From contig NZ_CP067420.1 in the NCBI RefSeq assembly GCF_016653635.2, positions 5,482,001 through 5,546,000 on the forward strand: a DNA stretch of 64,000 nucleotides, read 5' to 3'. Shown here piece after piece: positions 17,360 to 26,332 of this stretch (positions are counted from its first letter, which is position 1; every line of letters begins with the position of its first letter). A program made the position numbers and the translations under genes. This DNA comes from Skermanella sp. TT6. Its GTDB lineage: Bacteria > Pseudomonadota > Alphaproteobacteria > Azospirillales > Azospirillaceae. Below the pieces are notes generated by a model that was given only the letters and a program-made list of their open reading frames with translations, did no database searches and had not been told where the DNA came from.

Positions 17360-18100
17360 TCAGGCAAAAAGGTTCAGCTTCCATTGCTCCGGGCCCGCCG
17401 ACACGGACGTGTCGTCGGAGAGCATCAGGAAGCGCTTGGCCATCTTGTCGACGAATTTCGGATCGCTCAGGTCGGAGATCTTCAGGCGTTTCTCGATCGC
17501 GGCGGCCTGCGCCTCGACCGACTGGTTGGCGATCTCCAGCGGCAGGCCGAGTGCCGTCGTCACGACATGGCGCAGGCGCTGGTCGCCCAGGATGTCGTAG
17601 GCGTTCTTGACGCCGGCCGCATTGTCCTTCAGGTACAGGGCCAGGGGGACCGCCGAGTTCTGGGTGGCCAGGCCGTCGTTGTACCGGCTCTTGACGTAGA
17701 GTTCGGCCAGGTCGTCCTTGGTGCTTTCCCGCTGGATCTGCCCAAGCCCCTTCTCGCCGAACTGGAGCAGGCTGGCCGCCACCTTGTAGCGCTTGTCGGG
17801 CAGCCTGTTCATCAGGGCGTCGGAATCCTCGGCCTTCTGCGTCAGGGCCTTCCTGATCAGGCCCATCTTGTCCGTTTCCTTGCCGAGATCCACCGCGTCG
17901 AGCACGAACTTCGTCAGGCGGCGGTCCTTGAACAGGTCCTCGACGGATTTCACGCCCTGGATCTTGTCGCGGAAGTAATCCACCTCGGCCTTGACGTCCT
18001 TCCGGGCAGCCATCTTCTCCAGCGCCGTGTCGCCCTGCTTGAGAGCGAGCTGATAGGCCGCCATGGCCGGCATTTTGTAGAAGACGATGCTGTTGGACAT
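17360..18100 (-). CDS. DUF1217 flagellar-locus protein
   Basis: The 246-residue soluble, mostly helical protein contains two similar halves built of about 60-residue helical units (KSVEDLFKDRRLTKFVLDAVDL and NAYDILGDQRLRHVVTTALGLP). This repeat pattern is that of DUF1217, found in flagellar loci of alphaproteobacteria. Its biochemical role is not established. It lies 31 bases downstream of flaF and in the same operon direction; expression with the filament genes is likely. Confidence 0.75.
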   Translation of the reverse strand: MSNSIVFYKMPAMAAYQLALKQGDTALEKMAARKDVKAEVDYFRDKIQGVKSVEDLFKDRRLTKFVLDAVDLGKETDKMGLIRKALTQKAEDSDALMNRLPDKRYKVAASLLQFGEKGLGQIQRESTKDDLAELYVKSRYNDGLATQNSAVPLALYLKDNAAGVKNAYDILGDQRLRHVVTTALGLPLEIANQSVEAQAAAIEKRLKISDLSDPKFVDKMAKRFLMLSDDTSVSAGPEQWKLNLFA

Positions 18101-18131
18101 GGTCGGGCTCCCGGAGGGTGGAACGATCCCC

Positions 18132-18539
18132 CTACGCGCCTTGGCGCAGGTTCTGCGACACCGCCGCCATCGCTGCCGGCGACATTTCGGGCTGCGCCGC
18201 GAGCCCCTCGATCATCTGCGTGTTGATGTCGATCAGGAAGTCCACGTCCAGCATGCCGGTGGCGTTGTCGTCGATCTCCCGGATGACGGTCTGCCCGATG
18301 GAGATGATCTGGGCGCGGAGCGGTGCCGGCAGGCGGTTCTGGTCGTCCCGCAGCAGGTTGACGATGGTCTGCCAGAGCAGCCTGTTGTCGGACGCCGCCC
18401 TGACGAGCTCCAATCCGTCCGGGTTCGCCTTCCCCTCGATCAGGCCGAAAGTGACCCGCTTGAAAAGGTTCGCCTCCTGCGAGCGATAATCCTTGTTCAT
18501 CATCGCCGCTTGTTTATAGGCATTGAGCTTCGGGTTCAT
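18132..18539 (-). CDS. flaF: Flagellar biosynthesis regulator FlaF
   Basis: The product shows the FlaF layout: an N-terminal helix (NAYKQAAMMNKDYRSQEANL), then KRVTFGLIEG, a central NRLLWQTIVNLL helix and LPAPLRAQIISIGQTVIREID. FlaF promotes flagellin translation and secretion and counteracts FlbT, which is encoded in the same cluster. The ATG at 18539 is preferred (CGGAAG upstream); a GTG six bases earlier (18545) is possible. It follows the flagellin gene with a strong hairpin in between, so read-through or a second promoter feeds it. Confidence 0.85.
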   Translation of the reverse strand: MNPKLNAYKQAAMMNKDYRSQEANLFKRVTFGLIEGKANPDGLELVRAASDNRLLWQTIVNLLRDDQNRLPAPLRAQIISIGQTVIREIDDNATGMLDVDFLIDINTQMIEGLAAQPEMSPAAMAAVSQNLRQGA

Positions 18540-18625
18540 TGCCACTTCCGTTCAGGACCGCTTCCGGTGATGGTTTCTACGAGGGGAGGAAATGCTGGAA
18601 AGTACGGGAAGGAACCGGGAGGTTT

Positions 18626-18668
18626 CCGCCCGCGCCTTCCGGGCCGGTGGCCGGGAAGGCGCGGGCGG
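18626..18668 (-). terminator. Strong hairpin after the flagellin gene
   Basis: A 15-bp perfect stem (18626-18640 with 18654-18668, CCGCCCGCGCCTTCC arms) and a 13-nt loop that can itself pair. No T-run follows on either strand, so it is more a transcript-end stabiliser or attenuator than a classic intrinsic terminator. It could make flagellin mRNA far more abundant than flaF mRNA. Confidence 0.65.
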
Positions 18669-18677
18669 GAACGACCC

Positions 18678-19499
18678 TTAGCGGAACAGGCCCAGCAGGG
18701 ACTGCGGGGACTGGTTGGCGATCGACAGCGCCTGGCTGGAAAGCTGCTGCTTGACCTGGAGGGACTGCAGGCGGGCGCTTTCCTTGGCGAGGTCGGCGTC
18801 GACGATGGCGCCCAGGCCGGTGTTGGTCGCGTCCGCGATCGCGTTGTTGAACCCGATCTGGTTCGTGACCCGGCGGCTGTCGGCGGCCAGCTGGTTCATC
18901 GCCTTGCCGAGATTGGTCATGGCGTTGGCCATACCGCCGGTGGAGGCGATCATGGTGGCCGCCTCGGTGGCGTTGGTCGCGTTGCCGAGCTGGTCGTAGA
19001 CGGCGGACGTCAGGTTCTGGGCGGTGATGGCGATGTTTCCGCCATCGACGTTGGAAATGATCTTCTGGTCGGTGGAGCCGGTGCCGATAAGGTTGATGTC
19101 GTTGTATTTGGCATCGGCGATGAAGTTCTTGATGTCCTCCTTCAGCGTGTTGTACTGGTTCTCGTAGTTCGTACGGTCGGAACCGGTCAGCGCCTCGTCG
19201 GCCAGCTTGGTCAGGACGGCGCGGACGTCTCCAAGGGACTTGGAGATGTTTTCACCCGCCTTGACCGCGACGTCGATCATGCCCTTGCCGACGGCGAGAC
19301 GCTCGTTCACCGCGCCGATCGCCTTGACGTCGCTGCGGATTCCTTCGGCGACGGCATAGGACGCACCGTCGTCATAGGCGTCGGCGACGTTCAAGCCGGT
19401 GCTGATGCGTTTCTGCGTCGACGACAGGGAGTCGCTGACGCTGTTCAGGTTCTTCAGGGCAACCATCGCCCCGATGTTCGTATTGACTGAGTTGGCCAT
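18678..19499 (-). CDS. Flagellin (short, D0/D1 only)
   Basis: The 273-residue protein has both conserved flagellin ends: ANSVNTNIGAMVALKNLN ... TQKRISTGLNVADAYDDGAS at the N-terminus and LQSLQVKQQLSSQALSIANQ ... SLLGLFR at the C-terminus. Between them is a minimal helical D1 region without surface-exposed D2/D3 domains. It is exported by the flagellar type III apparatus and polymerises into the filament. Codon use is strong and AGGATG-like initiation spacing is good (GTGAGG upstream). Ser/Thr/Asn-rich segments in the middle (about 130-190) could carry sugars added by the glycosyltransferase encoded just upstream. Confidence 0.95.
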   Translation of the reverse strand: MANSVNTNIGAMVALKNLNSVSDSLSSTQKRISTGLNVADAYDDGASYAVAEGIRSDVKAIGAVNERLAVGKGMIDVAVKAGENISKSLGDVRAVLTKLADEALTGSDRTNYENQYNTLKEDIKNFIADAKYNDINLIGTGSTDQKIISNVDGGNIAITAQNLTSAVYDQLGNATNATEAATMIASTGGMANAMTNLGKAMNQLAADSRRVTNQIGFNNAIADATNTGLGAIVDADLAKESARLQSLQVKQQLSSQALSIANQSPQSLLGLFR

Positions 19500-19894
19500 C
19501 CGAGCCTCACGTTTTGGATTGAAACGGCTTTCTGCCGCCGGACTAGATTGATCTCGACTCGTAAATAAAACGTGAATACCTGCGTATTATGACTTCCGTA
19601 CTATGGAATAGATCTGAGTTTTAAAAGGTAATCATATAATTTTGTTTTGCCGAAACTAGGTCGTTTATCTCTCCATTGAGATTTTTACTCGTGTTGCGGG
19701 TAAATTGGCTTCTTGAAGAATGATCGGCTGCAGGTTGACGGTCCTCATATGCAAGAAACGGGTTATGTTTCCTCGATATGTCTCTTTAGGAAGTATGACC
19801 AGGAAAACCTGCTACTCGAAGTAGAGCGCTGCGCCGCATGTCCCGCGGGGTGCCGAGAGGCCGGCGATCGGCCGCCTCGGGCGCCGCCATGACG
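19500..19894. other. AT-rich flagellin leader/promoter region
   Basis: About 400 bases with no gene. The part 19560-19780 is far richer in A/T than the neighbours. I do not find a clean sigma-54 (GG-N10-GC) or sigma-28 box. A small dyad, CGGC-N8-GCCG (around 19527-19545), lies between the start codon and the AT-rich part and would fall in the flagellin mRNA leader. A FlbT-type regulator could act on this leader, but that is inference. Confidence 0.45.
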
Positions 19895-21541
19895 TCAGGC
19901 GTCGGCCAGGGCGCCCCGTACCGCCAGGATATCGCTGCGGTCCTCCGACACGAAGCACCTGAAGCCGTTGCCATACAATGTCGTCAGGCATTCCCGCTTT
20001 TCATCCGCGGGAAGGTTGCAGATCTCCACGATCGCCACCTGGGTCCCCAGGGCCATGAAATCGACTTGGCGCAGAATCGCCATATCCGAACCTTCGGCGT
20101 CGATGGCGACCAGATCGACCGTGTCGAACGAGTGCCTGGACAGGATCTGACCGAAAGTGCTGCATGCCACGGTTTCCGTGGTCAGGTGCTTCCGGATCGA
20201 CGCGAAGTCGGCATCGGAAACAAGGTTGCCGCCGATCGCGTTCCTGTCGTCGTAAAGCGATGAAATGCCCATCGCCCAAGGGGGAACCAACCCGCTCTCG
20301 ACGGCCTCGACGGGAACACGCCACATCGGGCGAGGCCGGTCATCCGGTGCGATCGCGCAGTTCTCGAAGATCAGACCTTCGCATCCCTCATAGTTCCTCT
20401 TCAGCCTCTGGAACATATCCGGCAGGGGCTCGATGAGGATTCCGTCCCATCGATATTCCTTGATGGCGTGGTGAAGATGGTCGAACAGCAAACCGTCCAT
20501 CGCGCCGACTTGAACGAAATTGATGTATCCAAGGGAGTTCAGTTTCTTGAACGTGTTCTCCATGAATCTTCTCGTGAACACCCCATCGACCGCGCAACCC
20601 TCGCCGATATCGAAGTTTGCCGATCGCGCTCCATCTGTATGCCCGCCGAAAGTGAGATAACCTTTCTTCAGGATGCCCGTCGTCGTCTCGATGAGGAAAG
20701 CATCCCTCTTCGTGTTGTCGGCCAACCCCATGATGCCGATTTCTTCGTACGGCAGGAAAGGTTCGACGAATTTCTGCTTGCCCTCGTCGAAAGCCGGCAC
20801 CCTGCTGTTGCACACCCAATGGCAATAGGCCGGAAGCAGATGCGTTCTTGTCGGCGTGCCATGGACGAGAACATTCAAGGCGGTCTGCTCGATCTCCCGG
20901 AAGACGGCGGAACCCAGGCCCTTGGCAATCAGGAGCTGCCATTGCGCCCAGTGCGGCGCGGTGCTCCGGCCGCAAAGCGCGCCTGCGGCCACCACAGGGA
21001 AACGGTAGAGTTTCTCGGCGACTTCCTCACCGAAACCCTTTGCGTACCATTCTCGCTGGAATTCCATGAGGTAGGAGTTCCCGATCGCCGGCCCGTACGC
21101 CCTGTCCGCGGTGGGCACGACGGCGAAGCCGTCCTCCCTCGCACCCGCCTCGAACAAGTCCAGCACCTGCGCGTTCTGAAGCCAACTGTCAGCGTCGATC
21201 CAGAAGATGAACTCGAAGCCGGGAAAATACCTCGGAAGGAACGGACGGCAAACCATGGCCTTGAACCACTCGGGAAGGTCTGCGCCTTTCATTTCCTCGA
21301 AGGGCCACTCAGGCCGGACGATGATCGCGCTCTTCCTGTCCAGATAAGCTCTTTCGGAATCCGAAAGGCCGAGGTCGAGAATGCCCAAGGCACGGCCACG
21401 CAATCCCTCGACCGTTTCAAGCGATTCGACCAAGCCTTTCAAAAGATCAAAATAAGCGGAGTTGGCACCGGAAACGATAATTTTACTTGATTTCTCAGAA
21501 TGATACGGGACTGGTGCCACGAGTTTTACTCCAAGATACAT
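19895..21541 (-). CDS. Bifunctional glycosyltransferase-FkbM methyltransferase
   Basis: The 548-residue protein has an N-terminal GT-A glycosyltransferase half (about 1-290) with the metal-binding DxD motif in FIFWIDADSWLQN. The C-terminal half (about 315-545) is FkbM-like: INFVQVGAMDGLLFDHLHHAI, WDGILIEPLP and VDLVAIDAEGSDMAILRQVD. It would add a sugar and O-methylate it, or do each on related substrates. It lies just upstream of flagellin on the same strand, so flagellin glycosylation is the most likely job (inference). GC content and codon use are visibly lower than in neighbouring genes, suggesting acquisition by transfer. No signal peptide or membrane helix is present. Confidence 0.8.
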   Translation of the reverse strand: MYLGVKLVAPVPYHSEKSSKIIVSGANSAYFDLLKGLVESLETVEGLRGRALGILDLGLSDSERAYLDRKSAIIVRPEWPFEEMKGADLPEWFKAMVCRPFLPRYFPGFEFIFWIDADSWLQNAQVLDLFEAGAREDGFAVVPTADRAYGPAIGNSYLMEFQREWYAKGFGEEVAEKLYRFPVVAAGALCGRSTAPHWAQWQLLIAKGLGSAVFREIEQTALNVLVHGTPTRTHLLPAYCHWVCNSRVPAFDEGKQKFVEPFLPYEEIGIMGLADNTKRDAFLIETTTGILKKGYLTFGGHTDGARSANFDIGEGCAVDGVFTRRFMENTFKKLNSLGYINFVQVGAMDGLLFDHLHHAIKEYRWDGILIEPLPDMFQRLKRNYEGCEGLIFENCAIAPDDRPRPMWRVPVEAVESGLVPPWAMGISSLYDDRNAIGGNLVSDADFASIRKHLTTETVACSTFGQILSRHSFDTVDLVAIDAEGSDMAILRQVDFMALGTQVAIVEICNLPADEKRECLTTLYGNGFRCFVSEDRSDILAVRGALADA

Positions 21542-21660
21542 CGTAGCTGCCAGAATATTGGGGTATGGTTAAATATGCGTGAACCATCGTTTCCCCGGCG
21601 AGCGACGACGATCCGCGAGCCCCGGAGCTCCGGGCAGTCCTCATGTATCCAAACAGGCAA

Positions 21661-22659
21661 CTATCCGTCGGCCCGCCAGCCCTGGAGCACGCGCATGTAG
21701 TTCGCCCGCTCGAAAGCGGCCGGGTCGGGGCAGCGCCGCAGGTTCATGCTGCCCTGCATCTGCTCCAGGGAGGCATAGCCGCGCTCCTCCATCCAGCGGC
21801 GCAAGCCGTCCACCAGGACGGTCAGGTGCTCCGGTCCGTGGCGCAGCAACGCCGACACCGTCTGCACGGCGTGGGCTCCCGCCATCACCGCCTTGACCAC
21901 GTCCTCCACCCGATGGACCCCGCCCGACGCCGCCAGCGCGGGCCTGATCCGGCCGGACAGGATCGCAAGCCAGTGCAGGCGCAGCAGCAGTTCCGACGGG
22001 TCGGAGAGTTGCACCCGCGGCGTCACCTCCAGCGCCTCGACGTCGATGTCGGGCTGGTAGAAGCGGTTGAACAGCACCACCCCGTCGATGCCGACATCCT
22101 CCAGCCGGCGGACGACCGCGGCGACGCTGGAGAAGAAGGGCGACAGCTTCACCGCGACCGGGATGGCGACCGCGCGGCGGACCGCGACGGCCACGCCGAG
22201 CAGCCGGTCCTCGACCACCTGCCCCGGTTCGCCGGGATCGGCGGCGACGGCATAGACGTTCAGTTCCAGCGCGTCGGCGCCGGCCTCCTCCATCAGCTTG
22301 GCGTAGCGGATCCAGCCCGACCGGCTGACGCCGTTCAGGGAGGCGATCACCGGCACGCCGACCGTGCCCTTGATCCGGCGGATCTGCTCCAGGTAGCCCT
22401 CGGGACCCAGCGCGAAACCGTCGAGCGGGGGCAGGTAGCTCAGCGCTTCCGCGAAGCTGTCGGCGGAACGCTCGGCGGCGTGGACGGCCGCGAGCTGTTC
22501 GCCGGAGATCTGCTCCTCGAACAGGGAATGCATTACGATGGCGGAGGCTCCGGCATCCTCCAGCCGCCGCACCATGTCCAGGTCGTCGACCAGGGGCGAC
22601 GCGCCCGGCATGATCGGATGGGGCAACTCGAAACCGAGATAGCGCGTGCGCAGATCCAT
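21661..22659 (-). CDS. Dihydroorotate dehydrogenase-like flavoprotein
   Basis: The 332-residue TIM-barrel protein reads LRTRYLGFELPHPIMPGASP at the start. FMN-phosphate loops GGVHRVEDVVKAVMAGA and LELNVYAVAAD / VAVKLSPFF strands correspond to DHOD/PreA. The catalytic Cys/Ser loop of true pyrimidine DHODs (NxSxPN-like) is not clear. Such DHOD-like proteins are often encoded beside pyruvate:ferredoxin oxidoreductases, and here the gene follows nifJ by 27 bases in one operon. Electron transfer linked to ferredoxin is plausible but unproven; pyrimidine synthesis is less likely. Confidence 0.8.
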   Translation of the reverse strand: MDLRTRYLGFELPHPIMPGASPLVDDLDMVRRLEDAGASAIVMHSLFEEQISGEQLAAVHAAERSADSFAEALSYLPPLDGFALGPEGYLEQIRRIKGTVGVPVIASLNGVSRSGWIRYAKLMEEAGADALELNVYAVAADPGEPGQVVEDRLLGVAVAVRRAVAIPVAVKLSPFFSSVAAVVRRLEDVGIDGVVLFNRFYQPDIDVEALEVTPRVQLSDPSELLLRLHWLAILSGRIRPALAASGGVHRVEDVVKAVMAGAHAVQTVSALLRHGPEHLTVLVDGLRRWMEERGYASLEQMQGSMNLRRCPDPAAFERANYMRVLQGWRADG

Positions 22660-22686
22660 GACCGCTCCCCTCCGCTCGATAGGTGA

Positions 22687-25600
22687 TCAGTCTGCCGCCG
22701 GCTCGACGAACCCCGCCATGTGGCGGTAGAGGTCCAGGCGCAGCCTGTTCTCGGTCTCCGCCGCCTTGAGCAGCCGCCGGAACCGCTCGGGGTCGTCGCG
22801 CCGGACGACGCCGAAGCGGGTTTCGTTGGCCATGAAGTCGGCCAGCCGCGCCTTGGGCGGGCCACTGTCCAGCTGGAGCGGCGGCTGTCCCGCCGCCAGC
22901 CGGCGCGGATCGTAGCGGAACAGCGGCCAGTGTCCGCTGTCGACCGCCAGCTTCTGCTGGTCGAGCTGGTGGCACAGGTCGTACCCGTGGGCGACGCAGG
23001 GGCTGTAGGCGATGATCAGCGACGGGCCGGGATAGGATTCGGCCTCCATGAAGGCCTTGACCGTCTGCGCGTCCTTGGCGCCGAACGCGACATGGGCGAC
23101 ATAGACATGGCCGTAGGCCATCGCCAGCATGCCCAGGTCCTTCTTGCCGACCGCCCGGCCAGCCATGGCGAACTTGGCCGAGGCGCCGAGCGGCGTCGCC
23201 TTGGACTGCTGGCCGCCGGTGTTGGAATAGACCTCCGTGTCCAGCACCAGCACGTTCACGTCCCGGTCGGACGACAGCACGTGGTCCAGGCCGCCATAGC
23301 CGATGTCGTACGCCCAGCCGTCGCCGCCGACGATCCAGACCGACTTGGGCGCGAGATAGTCGGCCAGAAGCTCCAGCCGCCGTGCGGCGAGGCCGGCGAT
23401 CCCGGACAGCTGCCGGCGCAGCTCGGCGACCGCCTCCCGCCGGGCCTTGAGCGCTGCCTCCCCGGCGGGCCCTTCCGCCAGCAGCCCCTGCACGAGGCCG
23501 TCCGGAAGCTCATGCTCCAGAGCCCGCAGCAGCGACCTGGCCTGGTCGCCGAGCTGGTCGATCCCGACCCGGATGCCGAAGCCGAATTCGGCATTGTCCT
23601 CGAACAGGGAGTTGGCCCAAGCCGGCCCGCGCCCGTCGGCATTGGCCGCATAGGGCGTGGTCGGCAGGTTGCCGCCATAGATCGACGAGCAGCCGGTGGC
23701 GTTGGCGATGACGGCGCGGTCGCCGAACAGCTGGGTCAGCAGCTTGACGTAGGGCGTCTCGCCGCAGCCGGCGCAGGCGCCGGAGAACTCGAACAGCGGC
23801 TCGAACAGCTGCACCTGCTTGACGTTGTGGGGCACCCGCTCGCGCGGGACCTCCGGCACCTGCCGGAAATGGTCCCAGAGCGGCCGGGCCGCCGGGCGGA
23901 CCGTCTCGGCGGGGCGCATCTCCAGCGCCTTGCGCCGGGGATTGCCCTTGTCCTTGGCCGGGCAGACCTCGACGCACAGGGTGCAGCCGGTGCAGTCGTC
24001 GGGAGCGACCTGGAGCAGGTACTTCGCCCCCTGGAACTCGTCGCCGCGATAGTCGAGCGCCGCGAAGCCTTCCGGGGCGTCCGCCAGGTCGGCGGGTGCG
24101 GCGGCCTTGACCCGGATCGCGGCGTGCGGGCAGACCATCGCGCACTTGTTGCACTGGATGCACAGCTCGGCGTTCCAGATCGGGATCTCGGTCGCGATCA
24201 TGCGCTTCTCGTAACGCGTGGTGCCCAACGGCCAAGTGCCGTCCACCGGAAAGGCGCTGACCGGCAGCCGGTCGCCGTGCCCGGCGAGCATCAGCGCCGT
24301 CACCCGCTTGACGAAGTCCGGCGCATCGCCGGGAACCGCCGGCGGCCGGGGACGGCCCGTGGGCCGGGACGGAACCGGGACCGGCACCAGATGGGCAAGC
24401 GCCTCGTCCACGGCGGCATTGTTGCGGCGGACCATCTCCTCGCTACGGCGGCCGTAGCTCTTCTCGATCGCGGCGCGGATCCCGGCGATCGCCTCGTCGC
24501 GCGGCATCACCTCGGACAGGGCGAAGAAGCAGGTCTGCATGATGGTGTTGATGCGGCGCCCCAGCCCCGCGTCACGCGCGACCCGGCTGGCGTCGATCGC
24601 GTGGAGCCGCAAACCGCGCTCGATGGCCAGTTCCTGGACCTCGCGCGGCAGCCGGTCCCAGACCTCCTCCGGGGTGCCGGGAAGGTTCAGCAGCACCTGG
24701 GCGCCCGGAGCGGCCAGCTCCAGCACGTCGGCCCGCTCCAGCAGGGGGGCGTGGTGGCAGGCGACGAAATCCGCCTTGCGGATCAGCCAGGGAGCCCTGA
24801 CCGGCTGCCGCCCGAAGCGCAGGTGGGAGACGGTGGTGGCGCCGGCCTTGCGGCTGTCATAGACGAAATAGCCTTGGGCATGGGCGCCGCTGTGCCCGGC
24901 GATGATCTTCAGCGAGTTCTTGTTGGCCCCGACCGTCCCGTCCGAGCCCAGGCCGAAGAACACCGCCCGCACGGTGTCGGGCGGCTCGATGTCGAAGTCC
25001 GGGTCGAACGCCAGCGAGGAATGGCCCACGTCGTCGGTGATGCCGACGGTGAAGCGCCGCTTCGGCTGCGGCCCGGCCAGTTCCTCGAATACCGCCGCGG
25101 CCATGCCGGGCGTGAACTCCTTGGATGACAACCCGTAGCGCCCGCCGATCACGACGGGGCGGACGGGGAACTCCGCCGGGGCGTCCGCCAGCGCCGCGAC
25201 CACGTCGAGGAACAGGGGTTCGCCGACGGAGCCCGGCTCCTTGGTCCGGTCCAGCACCGCGACCGCCCGGACCGTCCTCGGCAGTGCCTCCAGGAATCCG
25301 GCGGTGTCGAAGGGCCGGTAGAGCCGGACGGTCAGCGCGCCGACCTTGTGGCCGCGCGCCGCCAGCCAGAGCGCCGTTTCCCGCACCGTCTGGGCGCCCG
25401 ATCCCATGGCGACGACGACCCGCTCGGCGTCCGGCGCGCCGTCATAGTCGAACGGGGCGTAGCGGCGGCCGGTCAGCGCCGCGAAGCGGTCCAGGACGCC
25501 GCGGACGATGCCGGGGCAGGCCTCGTAGTAGGGATTGCAGGCCTCGCGCGCCTGGAAGAAGACATCCGCGTTCTGCGCGGTGCCGCGGATCACGGGATGG

Positions 25601-26280
25601 TCGGGGGTCAGCGCGCGCCGGCGCGGGGCGTCGGTCGCGTCCCCGTCCAGCAGGGCCCGGATCTGCTCGTCCTCCAGCACCGCCACCCGGTTCAGCTCGT
25701 GGGAGGTGCGGAACCCGTCGAAGAAATGGATGAAGGGGATGCGGGATTCCAGGGTCGCGGCATGGGCGACCAGCGCCATGTCCTGCGCCTCCTGCACCGA
25801 GGAGGATGCCAGCATCGCGAAACCGGTCTGGCGGCAGGCCATGACGTCGGAATGGTCGCCGAAGATCGACAGGGCGTGGGTCGCCAGGGTGCGCGCCGCC
25901 ACATGGAGCACGAACGGCGTCAGCTCGCCCGCGATCTTATAGAGGTTGGGGATCATCAGCAGCAGGCCTTGGGACGCCGTGAAGCTGGTCGCCAGCGCGC
26001 CCGCCTGGAGCGCGCCGTGGATCGCCCCGGCGGCCCCGCCCTCCGACTGCATCTCGACCACCCGGGGGACCTGTCCCCACAGATTGGGCAGCCCCTTGGC
26101 CGCCCATTCGTCGGCCAGCTCGCCCATGGGCGAGGCGGGGGTTATGGGGTAGATCGCGATGACCTCGCTGGCCCGGTACGCGACCGAGGCCGCGGCCTGG
26201 TTGCCGTCGATGACCTCGCCGGCCTGCGTCCGGCCCTCCCCGGAGCTGCGTGCGATGGAGACGGACCCGTCGTCGGGCAT
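22687..26280 (-). CDS. nifJ: Pyruvate:ferredoxin (flavodoxin) oxidoreductase
   Basis: A 1197-residue single-chain enzyme with all expected parts in order: the pyrimidine-binding TPP region (IYPITPASPMGELADEW) and the CoA/transketolase domain. Two 4Fe-4S ferredoxin motifs (CIQCNKCAMVCP and CTGCTLCVEVCP) follow, then the diphosphate-binding TPP domain (CGETPYVKLL ... NATGCSSIYGGN) with the terminal NTGGQQSKATPLG region. It splits pyruvate and CoA into acetyl-CoA and CO2, giving low-potential electrons to ferredoxin or flavodoxin for nitrogenase or hydrogenase. A GGGAGGA site precedes the ATG. An FNR-like box and a leader hairpin lie upstream. It shares an operon with the DHOD-like gene. Confidence 0.96.
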   Translation of the reverse strand: MPDDGSVSIARSSGEGRTQAGEVIDGNQAAASVAYRASEVIAIYPITPASPMGELADEWAAKGLPNLWGQVPRVVEMQSEGGAAGAIHGALQAGALATSFTASQGLLLMIPNLYKIAGELTPFVLHVAARTLATHALSIFGDHSDVMACRQTGFAMLASSSVQEAQDMALVAHAATLESRIPFIHFFDGFRTSHELNRVAVLEDEQIRALLDGDATDAPRRRALTPDHPVIRGTAQNADVFFQAREACNPYYEACPGIVRGVLDRFAALTGRRYAPFDYDGAPDAERVVVAMGSGAQTVRETALWLAARGHKVGALTVRLYRPFDTAGFLEALPRTVRAVAVLDRTKEPGSVGEPLFLDVVAALADAPAEFPVRPVVIGGRYGLSSKEFTPGMAAAVFEELAGPQPKRRFTVGITDDVGHSSLAFDPDFDIEPPDTVRAVFFGLGSDGTVGANKNSLKIIAGHSGAHAQGYFVYDSRKAGATTVSHLRFGRQPVRAPWLIRKADFVACHHAPLLERADVLELAAPGAQVLLNLPGTPEEVWDRLPREVQELAIERGLRLHAIDASRVARDAGLGRRINTIMQTCFFALSEVMPRDEAIAGIRAAIEKSYGRRSEEMVRRNNAAVDEALAHLVPVPVPSRPTGRPRPPAVPGDAPDFVKRVTALMLAGHGDRLPVSAFPVDGTWPLGTTRYEKRMIATEIPIWNAELCIQCNKCAMVCPHAAIRVKAAAPADLADAPEGFAALDYRGDEFQGAKYLLQVAPDDCTGCTLCVEVCPAKDKGNPRRKALEMRPAETVRPAARPLWDHFRQVPEVPRERVPHNVKQVQLFEPLFEFSGACAGCGETPYVKLLTQLFGDRAVIANATGCSSIYGGNLPTTPYAANADGRGPAWANSLFEDNAEFGFGIRVGIDQLGDQARSLLRALEHELPDGLVQGLLAEGPAGEAALKARREAVAELRRQLSGIAGLAARRLELLADYLAPKSVWIVGGDGWAYDIGYGGLDHVLSSDRDVNVLVLDTEVYSNTGGQQSKATPLGASAKFAMAGRAVGKKDLGMLAMAYGHVYVAHVAFGAKDAQTVKAFMEAESYPGPSLIIAYSPCVAHGYDLCHQLDQQKLAVDSGHWPLFRYDPRRLAAGQPPLQLDSGPPKARLADFMANETRFGVVRRDDPERFRRLLKAAETENRLRLDLYRHMAGFVEPAAD

Positions 26281-26288
26281 GGCATCCT

Positions 26289-26323
26289 CCCGCTATTTTC
26301 CGCCAGCATCGGCGGAAAGCGGG
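26289..26323 (-). promoter_or_regulatory. Leader hairpin overlapping the nifJ ribosome-binding region
   Basis: TTTCCGCC (26297-26304) and GGCGGAAA (26311-26318) form a perfect 8-bp stem with a 6-nt loop. CCCGC (26289-26293) and GCGGG (26319-26323) extend it across a small bulge. In the nifJ mRNA the distal arm runs into GCGGGAGGA, so the base of the stem would partly mask the ribosome-binding site. No T-run follows. It could equally mark the 3' end of the dehydratase mRNA. Confidence 0.5.
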
Positions 26324-26332
26324 AGCGCCGCA

